Source of the DNA: Rickettsia endosymbiont of Diachasma alloeum
GTDB taxonomy: Bacteria > Pseudomonadota > Alphaproteobacteria > Rickettsiales > Rickettsiaceae
Assembly: GCA_020404485.1 (NCBI GenBank)
Contig: DYDT01000106.1
Span: 1-17,273, forward strand
Direction of reading: 5' to 3'
DNA: 17,273 bases
Positions 1-7,878 of this stretch are shown in pieces (position 1 is the stretch's first letter; each line of letters opens with the position of its first letter). Position numbers and translations under genes: made by a program. Below the pieces are notes generated by a model that worked only from the letters and a program-made list of their open reading frames with translations, did not search any database and was not told where the DNA came from.

Positions 1-127
1 CTATATTAATTTTTAGTTTTTTATAGTTTTAAGCTATTTCTTTCCTTTATCTCTATCCACGCAACAATGCCGCCACAGTATGACATCATAAGAACCAAAA
101 ATCAAAATAGTTAAATTAGGTTATGTA
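1..127. other. Upstream region of rvhB4a, no gene seen
   Basis: All three forward frames contain stops in the first 26 bases, so at most a few C-terminal codons of an upstream gene (virB3 would be expected in the rvh locus) could lie here, and I cannot identify any. The stretch is AT-rich. It contains a short relic (73-86) of the repeat also seen after rvhB6d. I see no convincing promoter pair. The sequence before the rvhB4a ATG has only a weak AGG (117-119) as a possible ribosome binding site. Confidence 0.5.
73..86. repeat. Relic of a dispersed palindromic repeat
   Basis: The 14 bases ccacagtatgacat match the reverse complement of 13465-13478 at 13 of 14 positions. They also match the other arm at 13484-13496 (ccgcggtatgaca) at 11 of 13 positions. 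The match is short, so shared ancestry with the hairpin after rvhB6d is an inference. Short palindromic elements of this general look are scattered through Rickettsia genomes. Confidence 0.35.
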
Positions 128-2545
128 ATGAAGTTATTTAGAACTAGAGCCGCTAAAGAATTAAGGTCTAAACAAGATAGACCTACTTCACATTTTATCC
201 CTTATAAATGCCATTGGGATAGTAATACCATTTTAACTAAAGATAATTCGCTTTTACAAGTTATTAAAATAAACGGCTTTTCTTTTGAAACAGCCGATGA
301 TGAAGATTTAGATATTAAAAAGAATATACGGAATGCCTTACTTAAAAACATGGCTTCAGGAAATATTGTGGTATATTTCCATACTATCAGAAGACGTAAA
401 GCAGTAATATTTGACGATACTGAATTTACTTATGATCCTACTGTAAAAGTGCCAAATGATTTTATTACGTATCTCGGAGCAGAATGGCGTAAAAAACACG
501 CAGGTGCTAGATCATTTTTTAATGAATTATATGTCAGTATTTTATACAAGCCTGATACTGGTGGTGCAGCTATAGTTGAGTATTTTTTAAAGAAGCTTAG
601 ACAAAAATCTAATAAAAATGCTTGGGAAAATGACATGAAAGAGATGAAAGAAAATCTCCAAGAAATGTCAAATAGAATAGTTAATACATTTAGAAGTTAT
701 GGGGCTAGGATTCTTGGAGTTCGTAAAACTCCTACAGGTAATTATTGTGAAATGCTAGAATTTTTCTCATCTTTGGTTAATTGTGGCGACTCACCAGGTC
801 CAGTAGCAGTACCGCGTGGTACTATTGATGAATATTTACCAACACATCGCTTGTTTTTTGAGTCACGTACTATTGAGGCAAGAAGTTCGATTGGAACTAA
901 ATATGCTGGAATAATAAGTATTCTTGAATATGGACCTAATACTTATGCAGGGATTTTTGATGGATTTTTGCAAATGCCATTTGAGTTTGTGATGACTCAA
1001 AGTTTTATATTTGCTAACAGAACCGTAGCAATTGGTAAAATGCAATTACAGCAAAATAGAATGATACAAGCAGGTGATAAAGCTACTTCACAAATTGCTG
1101 AAATATCAACAGCACTTGATATGGCAACTAGTGGTGATATTGGTTTTGGAGAACATCATTTATCACTTTTATGTTCTGCAAATAGTATTAAAGCTTTAGA
1201 AGATATATTATCAATGGCATCTGTTGAGCTTTCTAATTCAGGAATTCAGCCTGTTAGAGAAAAAATTAACATGGAACCTAGCTATTGGGGACAGCTTCCA
1301 GGAAATATGGAGTATATAGTTCGTACATCTACTATAAATACCCTTAATATGGCTAGTTTTGCCTCTCAACATAACTATTCTATTGGAAAAGTGCGAGATA
1401 ACCATTGGGGCGAATATGTCACAGTGCTCGATACAACTTCAGGTACTCCGTTCTATTTTAATTTCCATGTAAGAGATGTTGGGCATACTTTAATCATAGG
1501 TCCAACTGGTGCCGGTAAAACTGTTCTTATGAATTTCTTATGTGCTGAAGCACAAAAATTCAAACCACGTATGTTCTTTTTTGATAAAGATCGTGGTGCT
1601 GAAATATTTATCAGAGCTTTAAACGGTGTTTATACAGTTATAGATCCAGGTTTAAAATGTAACTTTAACCCATTGCAGCTTGAAGATACTAGTGAAAATA
1701 GAACGTTTATTTTAGAATGGTTAAGGGTTCTTGTAACTTCTAATGGTGAGAGTATAACAGCACAAGATAATAAGATATTATCGCAAGCAGTGAGTGGTAA
1801 TTTTAGACTGGAGAAAAAAGATAGACGGCTTAGTAATGTAGTAGCGTTTCTTGGCATCGATACACCAGATAGTCTAGCAAGTAGAATTGCGATGTGGGTT
1901 GGAAATGGCTCTCACGCTAAAGTATTCGATAACGAAATAGATGATATTGATTTGCAAAAAGCTAGGGTATTTGGTTTTGATATGACTGAATTACTTAAAG
2001 ACCCAACAAGCCTTGCTCCGGTGTTGTTGTATATTTTCCATCGTATAAATATTTCTTTGGATGGGCAAAAAACTATGATAGTACTTGATGAGGCTTGGGC
2101 TTTAATTGATAATCCAGTATTTGCTCCTAAAATCAAAGATTGGTTAAAAGTGTTGAGAAAACTAAATACTTTTGTTATATTTGCTACTCAAAGCGTAGAA
2201 GATGCAGCAAAAAGTAGAATTAGTGATACATTAATTCAGCAGACGGCTACGCAAATCTTCCTGCCTAACCTTAAAGCTACCGATATTTATCGTAGTGCTT
2301 TTATGTTAAGTCAGAGAGAATATGTTTTAATTAAAACTACCGATCCTACAACACGTTACTTTTTGATAAAACAAGGAGTAGATGCAGTAGTTGCTAAAGT
2401 AAATTTAGACGGTATGAATAATATAATTAGTGTTTTATCGGGTAGAGTGGAAACTGTTATACTACTCGATCAAATTAGGGAAAAATACGGGAATGATCCG
2501 GAAAAATGGTTGCCTATATTCTATGAAGCAGTTAAGACATTGTAG
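128..2545 (+). CDS. rvhB4a: Type IV secretion ATPase VirB4 (RvhB4a)
   Basis: This is the AAA+-like ATPase of the rickettsial vir homolog type IV secretion system. It sits at the cytoplasmic base of the channel and uses ATP for assembly and transport. The 805 residues match the usual VirB4 length (about 790-820). The N-terminal half is the CagE/TrbE/VirB4 family domain. The C-terminal half is the P-loop ATPase, with Walker A GPTGAGKT at residues 458-465, Walker B MIVLDEA at 650-656 and a downstream FATQS motif around 685-689 typical of the family. All catalytic motifs are intact and no frameshift is visible. The start at 128 has only a weak AGG upstream but gives a full-length N-terminus. Rickettsia carries a second, divergent virB4 elsewhere; direct linkage to the virB6 cluster identifies this copy as the canonical 'a' gene. 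A palindromic repeat separates it from rvhB6a. Confidence 0.95.
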   Translation: MKLFRTRAAKELRSKQDRPTSHFIPYKCHWDSNTILTKDNSLLQVIKINGFSFETADDEDLDIKKNIRNALLKNMASGNIVVYFHTIRRRKAVIFDDTEFTYDPTVKVPNDFITYLGAEWRKKHAGARSFFNELYVSILYKPDTGGAAIVEYFLKKLRQKSNKNAWENDMKEMKENLQEMSNRIVNTFRSYGARILGVRKTPTGNYCEMLEFFSSLVNCGDSPGPVAVPRGTIDEYLPTHRLFFESRTIEARSSIGTKYAGIISILEYGPNTYAGIFDGFLQMPFEFVMTQSFIFANRTVAIGKMQLQQNRMIQAGDKATSQIAEISTALDMATSGDIGFGEHHLSLLCSANSIKALEDILSMASVELSNSGIQPVREKINMEPSYWGQLPGNMEYIVRTSTINTLNMASFASQHNYSIGKVRDNHWGEYVTVLDTTSGTPFYFNFHVRDVGHTLIIGPTGAGKTVLMNFLCAEAQKFKPRMFFFDKDRGAEIFIRALNGVYTVIDPGLKCNFNPLQLEDTSENRTFILEWLRVLVTSNGESITAQDNKILSQAVSGNFRLEKKDRRLSNVVAFLGIDTPDSLASRIAMWVGNGSHAKVFDNEIDDIDLQKARVFGFDMTELLKDPTSLAPVLLYIFHRINISLDGQKTMIVLDEAWALIDNPVFAPKIKDWLKVLRKLNTFVIFATQSVEDAAKSRISDTLIQQTATQIFLPNLKATDIYRSAFMLSQREYVLIKTTDPTTRYFLIKQGVDAVVAKVNLDGMNNIISVLSGRVETVILLDQIREKYGNDPEKWLPIFYEAVKTL

Positions 2546-2588
2546 ATTTAATGTATTATGGTTACTTGTTGTTGTAAGCCTAAAAACT

Positions 2589-2708
2589 CGTCATTGCGAG
2601 CGACTAAAAGGAGCGTGGCAATCCAGAAGAAATAATAAAAAAATGCTAAAATTAGCATTTTTTACTGGATTGCTTCGTCAAAATTTTCAATTTTTCCTCG
2701 CAATGACG
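2589..2708. repeat. Large palindromic repeat (RPE/MITE-like) between rvhB4a and rvhB6a
   Basis: The outer arms cgtcattgcgag (2589-2600) and ctcgcaatgacg (2697-2708) are perfect 12-base inverted repeats. A second perfect pair lies inside: caatccag (2619-2626) and ctggattg (2665-2672). The centre is a further hairpin at 2638-2663. The whole element is about 120 bases and could fold into one long interrupted stem. Elements with this outer sequence style are familiar as dispersed repeats in Rickettsia; I do not assign it to a numbered RPE class. It fills most of the 193-base gap. It may act as an mRNA processing or termination structure, but that is inference. Confidence 0.8.
2638..2663 (+). terminator. 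Terminator-like hairpin at the centre of the palindrome
   Basis: A perfect 12-base stem (aaaaaatgctaa with ttagcatttttt) and a 2-base loop end in six T residues, starting 93 bases after the rvhB4a stop. The A-run on one side and T-run on the other could make it work in both directions. The stem is AT-rich with only two G-C pairs, so intrinsic termination may be weak or partial. It may simply be the apex of the surrounding repeat. Confidence 0.45.
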
Positions 2709-2738
2709 TTTATCACATACGAGGGCAAGTAACTAGCC

Positions 2739-5459
2739 ATGAAATTATTTCCTCGTACTTTACTTAAAATTCTAATAGTCAGTTTTATCCTCAATTTTGG
2801 AATTACAAGCAAATTATATGCTGATGATACCCTTGATACTATTGTCAATACATTACAAAAATTAACTTGTGAAACACAAGGAGTCGGCGACTTATTACGT
2901 ACTGAATTTTCTCAAACCTGTATTGTCGCTCCATTTTTTACTTTTGCTATAATGAATCTTGTATCTCCTGTTTTATACATGAATACATTTTTAAAGCTTA
3001 GAATAAATGATAATGAATTATTTGGTACACAATTCCCAGGAGGGCAATGTACGCGTGAAAACAGAGCTGACCCAAGTGATCTTAAATTAACTTTTGGTTT
3101 ATGTAGTAATTTAAAACTTGCAGGGGTAAGAGCAAAAGCAGTTGTAGATTCAGCACTTGCCATTGCTAAGGCTGTATTAACCGGTACTGATCCATGGGAT
3201 GATATAAAGGAAGCTTGGAAAAACAATAAAGCAGATTATTATAATATATATACCCAAAAGCCGGAAGATAGCGGTACAATGTGGGATTTAGGAGTACCGA
3301 TTTTTTGGAAAGTTGTTCAAGATAATGATCGTATATGCGTTGGGACATATGGTTTTACGGGTGTAGTACCAGTAGGATGTAAATATATAAAAGAGCCATT
3401 TCCAAAATCTATGTATAATAGCTTTATGGATGTAAACGATACAAATTTTATTGACGATCCCAATAATAAAGCTGTTGATCCTTTAGCGTTAGTTTCTTGT
3501 AGTGCAGCAGGTGGAGGATGCTATCAAAAAGCTTATAATGCTTCAAGAACTGCGGTAGTTATGACTTCTCCGCTTATAGAATGTATAAGACAAATGATCG
3601 CAAGGTTATTAATTAGTCAAGATGTATGTAGTTTTGATGATGTAAACTCAGTAGTTAATTCAGCTTCAAGGAAGACTAGTGCTTTATTCCAGTTCCAAGT
3701 AGGAATGTATAGAATAGTTACGGCTTTCCTAACCTTATATGTTATGCTTTTTGGTGCTAAGATACTTCTTTCAGGTCAAGTTCCACCAAAAAATGAGTAT
3801 ATAAACTTTATATTGAAAATAATATTTGTAACTTATTTTTCAATAGGGTTGAACATAACACCTGGTAGTACTTCCCCTTATGATCGTATGGATGGGATGA
3901 TTCAATGGGCATTTCCTTTCCTGCTTAATGGTATAAACGGATTAGCAAGTTGGGTTATGAATGCTGCACCATCTGGGCTATGTAAATTTAATGGTCCGGA
4001 TATTTCATATGATAATAGTGTTGCATATATTGCCTTATGGGACGCATTAGATTGTCGTGTAGCCCATTATTTGGGGTTAGATATGTTGTCTACGCTACTA
4101 GTAGAGAATACTTATAAAAGCCATAATTTTGCAAATTTTGACTTTTTTAGCTTTAGTGCTCCTCCATATATCTACTTACTAATACCCGCTATAATATCTG
4201 GTAATATGATGTTAGTATCACTAGCTCTTGCCTATCCGTTGCTTGTGATCTCAGTTGCTGCCTTTATGGTTAATGCCACTGTTATGTGTATGGTATCTAT
4301 AGTAATACTTGGTATTTTAGCACCTCTTTTCGTGCCAATGTTTTTATTTGACTATACACGAGGCTATTTTGATAGTTGGGTTAAGCTAATGATTGCATTT
4401 TTGCTTCAGCCTATGGTAGTAGTCACTTTTATGATTACTATGTTTTCGGTTTATGATTTTGGTTTTTATGGAAAATGCCAATATGAAAGTAAATTGATCC
4501 ATAATAGTGTGGAGGGTGCTCTACAAGGACAAACTTTTAAAAGGGATGTTTTAGTATTTTTTGTTGATAATGATTGGACTAAATATAGTAAAGATGACGC
4601 AGCTAGTTGTCAAAATAGCTTAGGCTATATGTTAAATAATCCAATTTCAACAGCTTTTAACTTTGCCAAAGACAGTGTAGAACAAATAGTAGGAAGTAAG
4701 CCGAATGAGACTTGCGATCCAAAGGCAGCAGATGCAGATACTAAATGTAATCCAAAACCAGGAGATAGTAGTACAAGTAGCTTCCTTTCTAAATTCCAGT
4801 TTTTATCAGGAGTAATTTTAGGTCCTGGAATGTTTTTTGTTTCTCCTAAGGTACTTTTTGAGAAGATTAAAGATATTTTACTTGCTCTAGTTACAGCCTG
4901 TTTTACCTTATATTTAATGTATAATTTTAGTAGTCAGCTAGCTAATTTTGCAGCAGATATGACGGAAGGGGTGGCTCTTAGCAGTGTTGCCATAAAACCA
5001 CAAGCGTTATTTAAAGCCGCAATGGCAGGGCTTGCTGCTGCAGGTACTGCAACCAAAGGTCTTGACCAATTCGCTACCAAAGGTGGTGGCGGTGGCGATT
5101 TACTCAGCACTAAAGGCGGAAGAGCCGGTGATTTAGTAAAAGGTAGCGGCGGTGGCGGTGGTAGTGAAGGAGGTGATTCTTTCACATCAAGTGGTCTTAT
5201 AGAACCTTCTAGTACGGCTGCAACTTCATCTTCTGCACTAAGTTCTGTTGGTAAAAGTGTAGGCGGCACAGCAACACCAAGTAGTGCTTCTGAAGAAATG
5301 CTTGATACTAGTTTTAGCAATAGAAAACCTATAGAAGCACCTGTGTCTCAACCAACGACAGTTTCAACACAAATTGATAATGCTATTAAAACTGAGACAC
5401 CGAAAGTAAGTGCAGCGGAAGTTGTAAGAAGTACTGCAGAAGATAAGTTTGAAGATTGA
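2739..5459 (+). CDS. rvhB6a: VirB6-family inner membrane protein RvhB6a, truncated by an in-frame TGA
   Basis: This is a polytopic inner-membrane channel component of the type IV secretion system (TrbL/VirB6 family). The 906 residues begin with a signal-type segment (basic, then hydrophobic 8-22) and a plausible cleavage site after YA at 28. A soluble, Cys-containing domain (about 90-300) precedes the VirB6 core, with predicted helices near 321-345, 355-373, 391-410, 476-527, 548-572 and 708-730. The family motif from A528 to P558 includes LFDYT and W547. ALWD and DCR near 432-440 are shared with RvhB6b. A Gly/Ser-rich tail (781-820) follows. The protein ends at TGA 5457-5459, but the same frame stays open for 132 more codons to TAA at 5856-5858. 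The intact form was therefore probably about 1,039 residues. The core is complete, so a shortened protein may still work. GAGGG at 2721-2725 is a distant ribosome binding site. Confidence 0.88.
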   Translation: MKLFPRTLLKILIVSFILNFGITSKLYADDTLDTIVNTLQKLTCETQGVGDLLRTEFSQTCIVAPFFTFAIMNLVSPVLYMNTFLKLRINDNELFGTQFPGGQCTRENRADPSDLKLTFGLCSNLKLAGVRAKAVVDSALAIAKAVLTGTDPWDDIKEAWKNNKADYYNIYTQKPEDSGTMWDLGVPIFWKVVQDNDRICVGTYGFTGVVPVGCKYIKEPFPKSMYNSFMDVNDTNFIDDPNNKAVDPLALVSCSAAGGGCYQKAYNASRTAVVMTSPLIECIRQMIARLLISQDVCSFDDVNSVVNSASRKTSALFQFQVGMYRIVTAFLTLYVMLFGAKILLSGQVPPKNEYINFILKIIFVTYFSIGLNITPGSTSPYDRMDGMIQWAFPFLLNGINGLASWVMNAAPSGLCKFNGPDISYDNSVAYIALWDALDCRVAHYLGLDMLSTLLVENTYKSHNFANFDFFSFSAPPYIYLLIPAIISGNMMLVSLALAYPLLVISVAAFMVNATVMCMVSIVILGILAPLFVPMFLFDYTRGYFDSWVKLMIAFLLQPMVVVTFMITMFSVYDFGFYGKCQYESKLIHNSVEGALQGQTFKRDVLVFFVDNDWTKYSKDDAASCQNSLGYMLNNPISTAFNFAKDSVEQIVGSKPNETCDPKAADADTKCNPKPGDSSTSSFLSKFQFLSGVILGPGMFFVSPKVLFEKIKDILLALVTACFTLYLMYNFSSQLANFAADMTEGVALSSVAIKPQALFKAAMAGLAAAGTATKGLDQFATKGGGGGDLLSTKGGRAGDLVKGSGGGGGSEGGDSFTSSGLIEPSSTAATSSSALSSVGKSVGGTATPSSASEEMLDTSFSNRKPIEAPVSQPTTVSTQIDNAIKTETPKVSAAEVVRSTAEDKFED

Positions 5460-5858
5460 TCAGGTAAGCTTAATGTTACAAAAGAAATTAAAGAAGCTGT
5501 ACCTGAATCTCAGAAAGAAGAACAAAAAGAACCAAGAATAAAACATACTACAGAGGTAGAACCGGAACTTAATTTAGATGAAAATCTTGGAGTTACACGT
5601 ACTATCAGAGGACTCGATAAGGATAGAAAATTTACCGAACAAGAAAGTCATGAGTTAAAGATAGGTGAGGCAGGATACGTAAAGCAAGAGATGCGAAATG
5701 CTCAAATTCGTGATAGAAGAGCAGCATTTGAGAAAGAAACGGAAGAATTATATCGTAGCGGTGGCGGTAGAGCAAAAGATAGAGCAACCGAGAGAAATGA
5801 TGGAACGATTGAAAATAGAAGCAAGAAAATAGATAGCGGTTCCGATGAAAATTCATAA
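5460..5858 (+). pseudogene. rvhB6a: Disconnected C-terminal tail of rvhB6a after a premature stop
   Basis: The rvhB6a frame continues without a stop for 132 codons after the TGA at 5457-5459, ending at TAA 5856-5858. This overlaps the rvhB6b start by 14 bases, the tight coupling expected in this operon. The conceptual peptide is hydrophilic and highly charged (rich in E, K, R and D), like the cytoplasmic tails of the other RvhB6 proteins. The only in-frame ATG (5691) has no good ribosome binding site, so separate translation is unlikely. Because the frame is the same on both sides, the cause is a base substitution rather than an indel. It could be a true nonsense mutation, a read-through stop or a base-call error. 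No other gene is visible in 5460-5844. Confidence 0.8.
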
Positions 5859-7872
5859 TATTATAAAAATTATTATTGTCGTTTGTTTGGAAGGTTTTGC
5901 TTTAACTAGTTTTGCCGGCTTTGGAGATTCTTGTGCCTCGTTGCCGACTACTACAGATGGGTATTTAGAATCTGATACGGCATATGGTTACATAATTCGT
6001 AGTATTGATATGAAAGCAGCCGGAGGGAATTGTGATGCAAGCAAGCCGGGTATAACTTTTTGCTTTAAGAATAAAGATGGCAGTAGTGATCCATGTACTA
6101 TGTATACTTTAAATCAAGGTGATTCTAAAAAAATTAGCGATTTAAGCAAGGATAATAATCCCGATCTTGGTGCAAATCCTATATTAAAAAATATAGTCTT
6201 AACAGTTCAAACCTGGCAAAATGATATATGTTTGCTTATGCCAACGTCAAGAGGACCAATGCCGGTGGCATGTAAAGCATTAAGCAGCACTCCACCTACT
6301 CCTCCCCCTGATGATCCTGGGTGTAGTAACATAGGGCAAAGTTGTTATACTGGAGCAAGTTATAGTCAATCATTAATTAATTTTTCCGGTCTTGCTGTCC
6401 AGTGTTTAAAAGAAACTCTTGATAAAATATTTTTTGTAGGAAATAATTGCGGTTCACAAGGTCAAAGTTCTGAAATAACTAATCTTATTGCTTTTCCTAC
6501 CTTTCAAGGATATTTAAAAAATGCTATTGGTGCTGCCCTGATTCTGTATGTAATGTTTTTTGCATTTAATATGGTGCTTAATCAAGAATATGGCAATCCA
6601 GATAAAATAACCCTTTTTATAATAAAATTTTTATTTGTTACTTATTTTTCTATAGGGCTCGGTCCTCCAAATTTTAGTAGCGGTCAGCCAACTCAAGAGA
6701 ATGGTATGTTAAAATACGGACTACCTCTTTTAACGGGAATAGCACCGGAATTTGCACAAATTATTTTTAATGCTGCGGGTTCAAAAGGATTATGTGTATT
6801 TGATACTTCAAAATACCAAAGTGGTTATCAATTTTATGCTTTATGGGATTCTATAGATTGTCGTATAGGTTATTATCTTGGTTTAGATTTACTTTATAAT
6901 ATAGATAAAAATAATATATTAAAAAGTTTTGCACGTGGTGATGGTGGTAATAGTAGCGGCAGTATACCTATTCCAAATCTTGGAGATCCTGATAAAAATA
7001 GCCCAAATGCTTTAACTTCAGTAGGGTCTTTAAGGTTCTTTACTATTATGTTTGGTTTCTTCATGGCAGGAAACGTCATTATTCTTATAAGTGGTTTAGT
7101 ATTTGCAGTAATATTCCTTTCTATACTTTTATATTTTATCACGCATTATTTAGTTTGTATGATTACTATTTATGTAATGACATATGTTTCACCAATATTT
7201 ATCCCTATGATGTTATTTAATCGTACAAAGGGTTATTTCGATGGATGGCTAAAAGTATCTTTGTCATGTGCATTACAACCAGCTGTAGTAGCAGGCTTTA
7301 TAGCGTTATTAATTACCATGTATGATGCGGCAATATTTAAAAATTGTGAGTTCTTAAGGTATGATTACGAAAAAAATAATGTAAAATTTAGTACTTTTGA
7401 GCTGAGATTGCCAGCTAATGGTGCAGAGGTATGTGAAGAAAGCTTTGGATATAAAATGCTAAATTATTATGCTGGTAAAGGTTGGGAAGAACATTTAGTC
7501 ATACTTTTCCCTATAAAATCAATTGCTAAAGATGTTGTGTCTATTCTTGCAGAATTGTTGTGCGTTTTGGTATTTTCAGTGATTTTCTATTATTTCTCTA
7601 AATCGATAAATCAATTTGCTGCTGATTTAACTAACGGTCCAAAAATGGATGCGGTAACGGCAAGCCCAACTAAAATTGTTGATTTAGTAAAGCAAGGAGC
7701 AGCTTTTATTAAGGATGCCGCACAAGCAACGCAAGGTAAACCTCCGAGAGGTGGTGATATGCCAGGCGATGGAGGAAGTAAACGTTCAGAAGGACAAAAA
7801 AATGATGATTCATTTATCTCAAGCGGAGGAAATAGTAGCGGCGATTCACTATCATCGGGTGGAGGTAAATAA
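5845..7872 (+). CDS. rvhB6b: VirB6-family inner membrane protein RvhB6b
   Basis: This is the second VirB6 paralog, 675 residues and the shortest of the five. The N-terminus is a signal-like segment (2-24, possible cleavage after SFA at 24), although a Glu at 16 interrupts its hydrophobic core. A Cys-bearing extracytoplasmic domain follows, then a proline-rich linker (149-158) and the VirB6 core with helices near 222-244, 256-272, 397-448 and 471-495. The conserved motif runs from S449 to P479 (LFNRT, F465, W468). ALWD and DCR at 332-340, a QFAAD segment near 590-594 and a DSF-SSG motif near the C-terminus (655-661) are shared with RvhB6a, which marks the two as closest relatives. The tail is Gly/Ser-rich. 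The start lies inside the read-through frame of rvhB6a, so translation was probably coupled. Confidence 0.92.
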   Translation: MKIHNIIKIIIVVCLEGFALTSFAGFGDSCASLPTTTDGYLESDTAYGYIIRSIDMKAAGGNCDASKPGITFCFKNKDGSSDPCTMYTLNQGDSKKISDLSKDNNPDLGANPILKNIVLTVQTWQNDICLLMPTSRGPMPVACKALSSTPPTPPPDDPGCSNIGQSCYTGASYSQSLINFSGLAVQCLKETLDKIFFVGNNCGSQGQSSEITNLIAFPTFQGYLKNAIGAALILYVMFFAFNMVLNQEYGNPDKITLFIIKFLFVTYFSIGLGPPNFSSGQPTQENGMLKYGLPLLTGIAPEFAQIIFNAAGSKGLCVFDTSKYQSGYQFYALWDSIDCRIGYYLGLDLLYNIDKNNILKSFARGDGGNSSGSIPIPNLGDPDKNSPNALTSVGSLRFFTIMFGFFMAGNVIILISGLVFAVIFLSILLYFITHYLVCMITIYVMTYVSPIFIPMMLFNRTKGYFDGWLKVSLSCALQPAVVAGFIALLITMYDAAIFKNCEFLRYDYEKNNVKFSTFELRLPANGAEVCEESFGYKMLNYYAGKGWEEHLVILFPIKSIAKDVVSILAELLCVLVFSVIFYYFSKSINQFAADLTNGPKMDAVTASPTKIVDLVKQGAAFIKDAAQATQGKPPRGGDMPGDGGSKRSEGQKNDDSFISSGGNSSGDSLSSGGGK

Positions 7873-7878
7873 GGTAAT

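Noticed and set aside
67..114. Short frame before rvhB4a (15 codons) as a small gene
   Set aside because: It has no ribosome binding site and its sequence overlaps the repeat relic; nothing supports translation.
2430..2732. 100-codon forward frame overlapping the end of rvhB4a
   Set aside because: It overlaps rvhB4a in another frame and then runs through the palindromic repeat. It has no good start signal and no recognisable protein features.
4934..5320. 128-codon reverse frame rich in Pro and Leu
   Set aside because: It is the antisense shadow of the Gly/Ser-rich tail of rvhB6a; repeated GGT/GGC codons read as proline and alanine on the other strand.
5457..5459. TGA decoded as selenocysteine or programmed read-through
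   Set aside because: No selenocysteine-type stem-loop is evident just downstream and VirB6 proteins are not known selenoproteins. A nonsense mutation is simpler, although read-through is not excluded.
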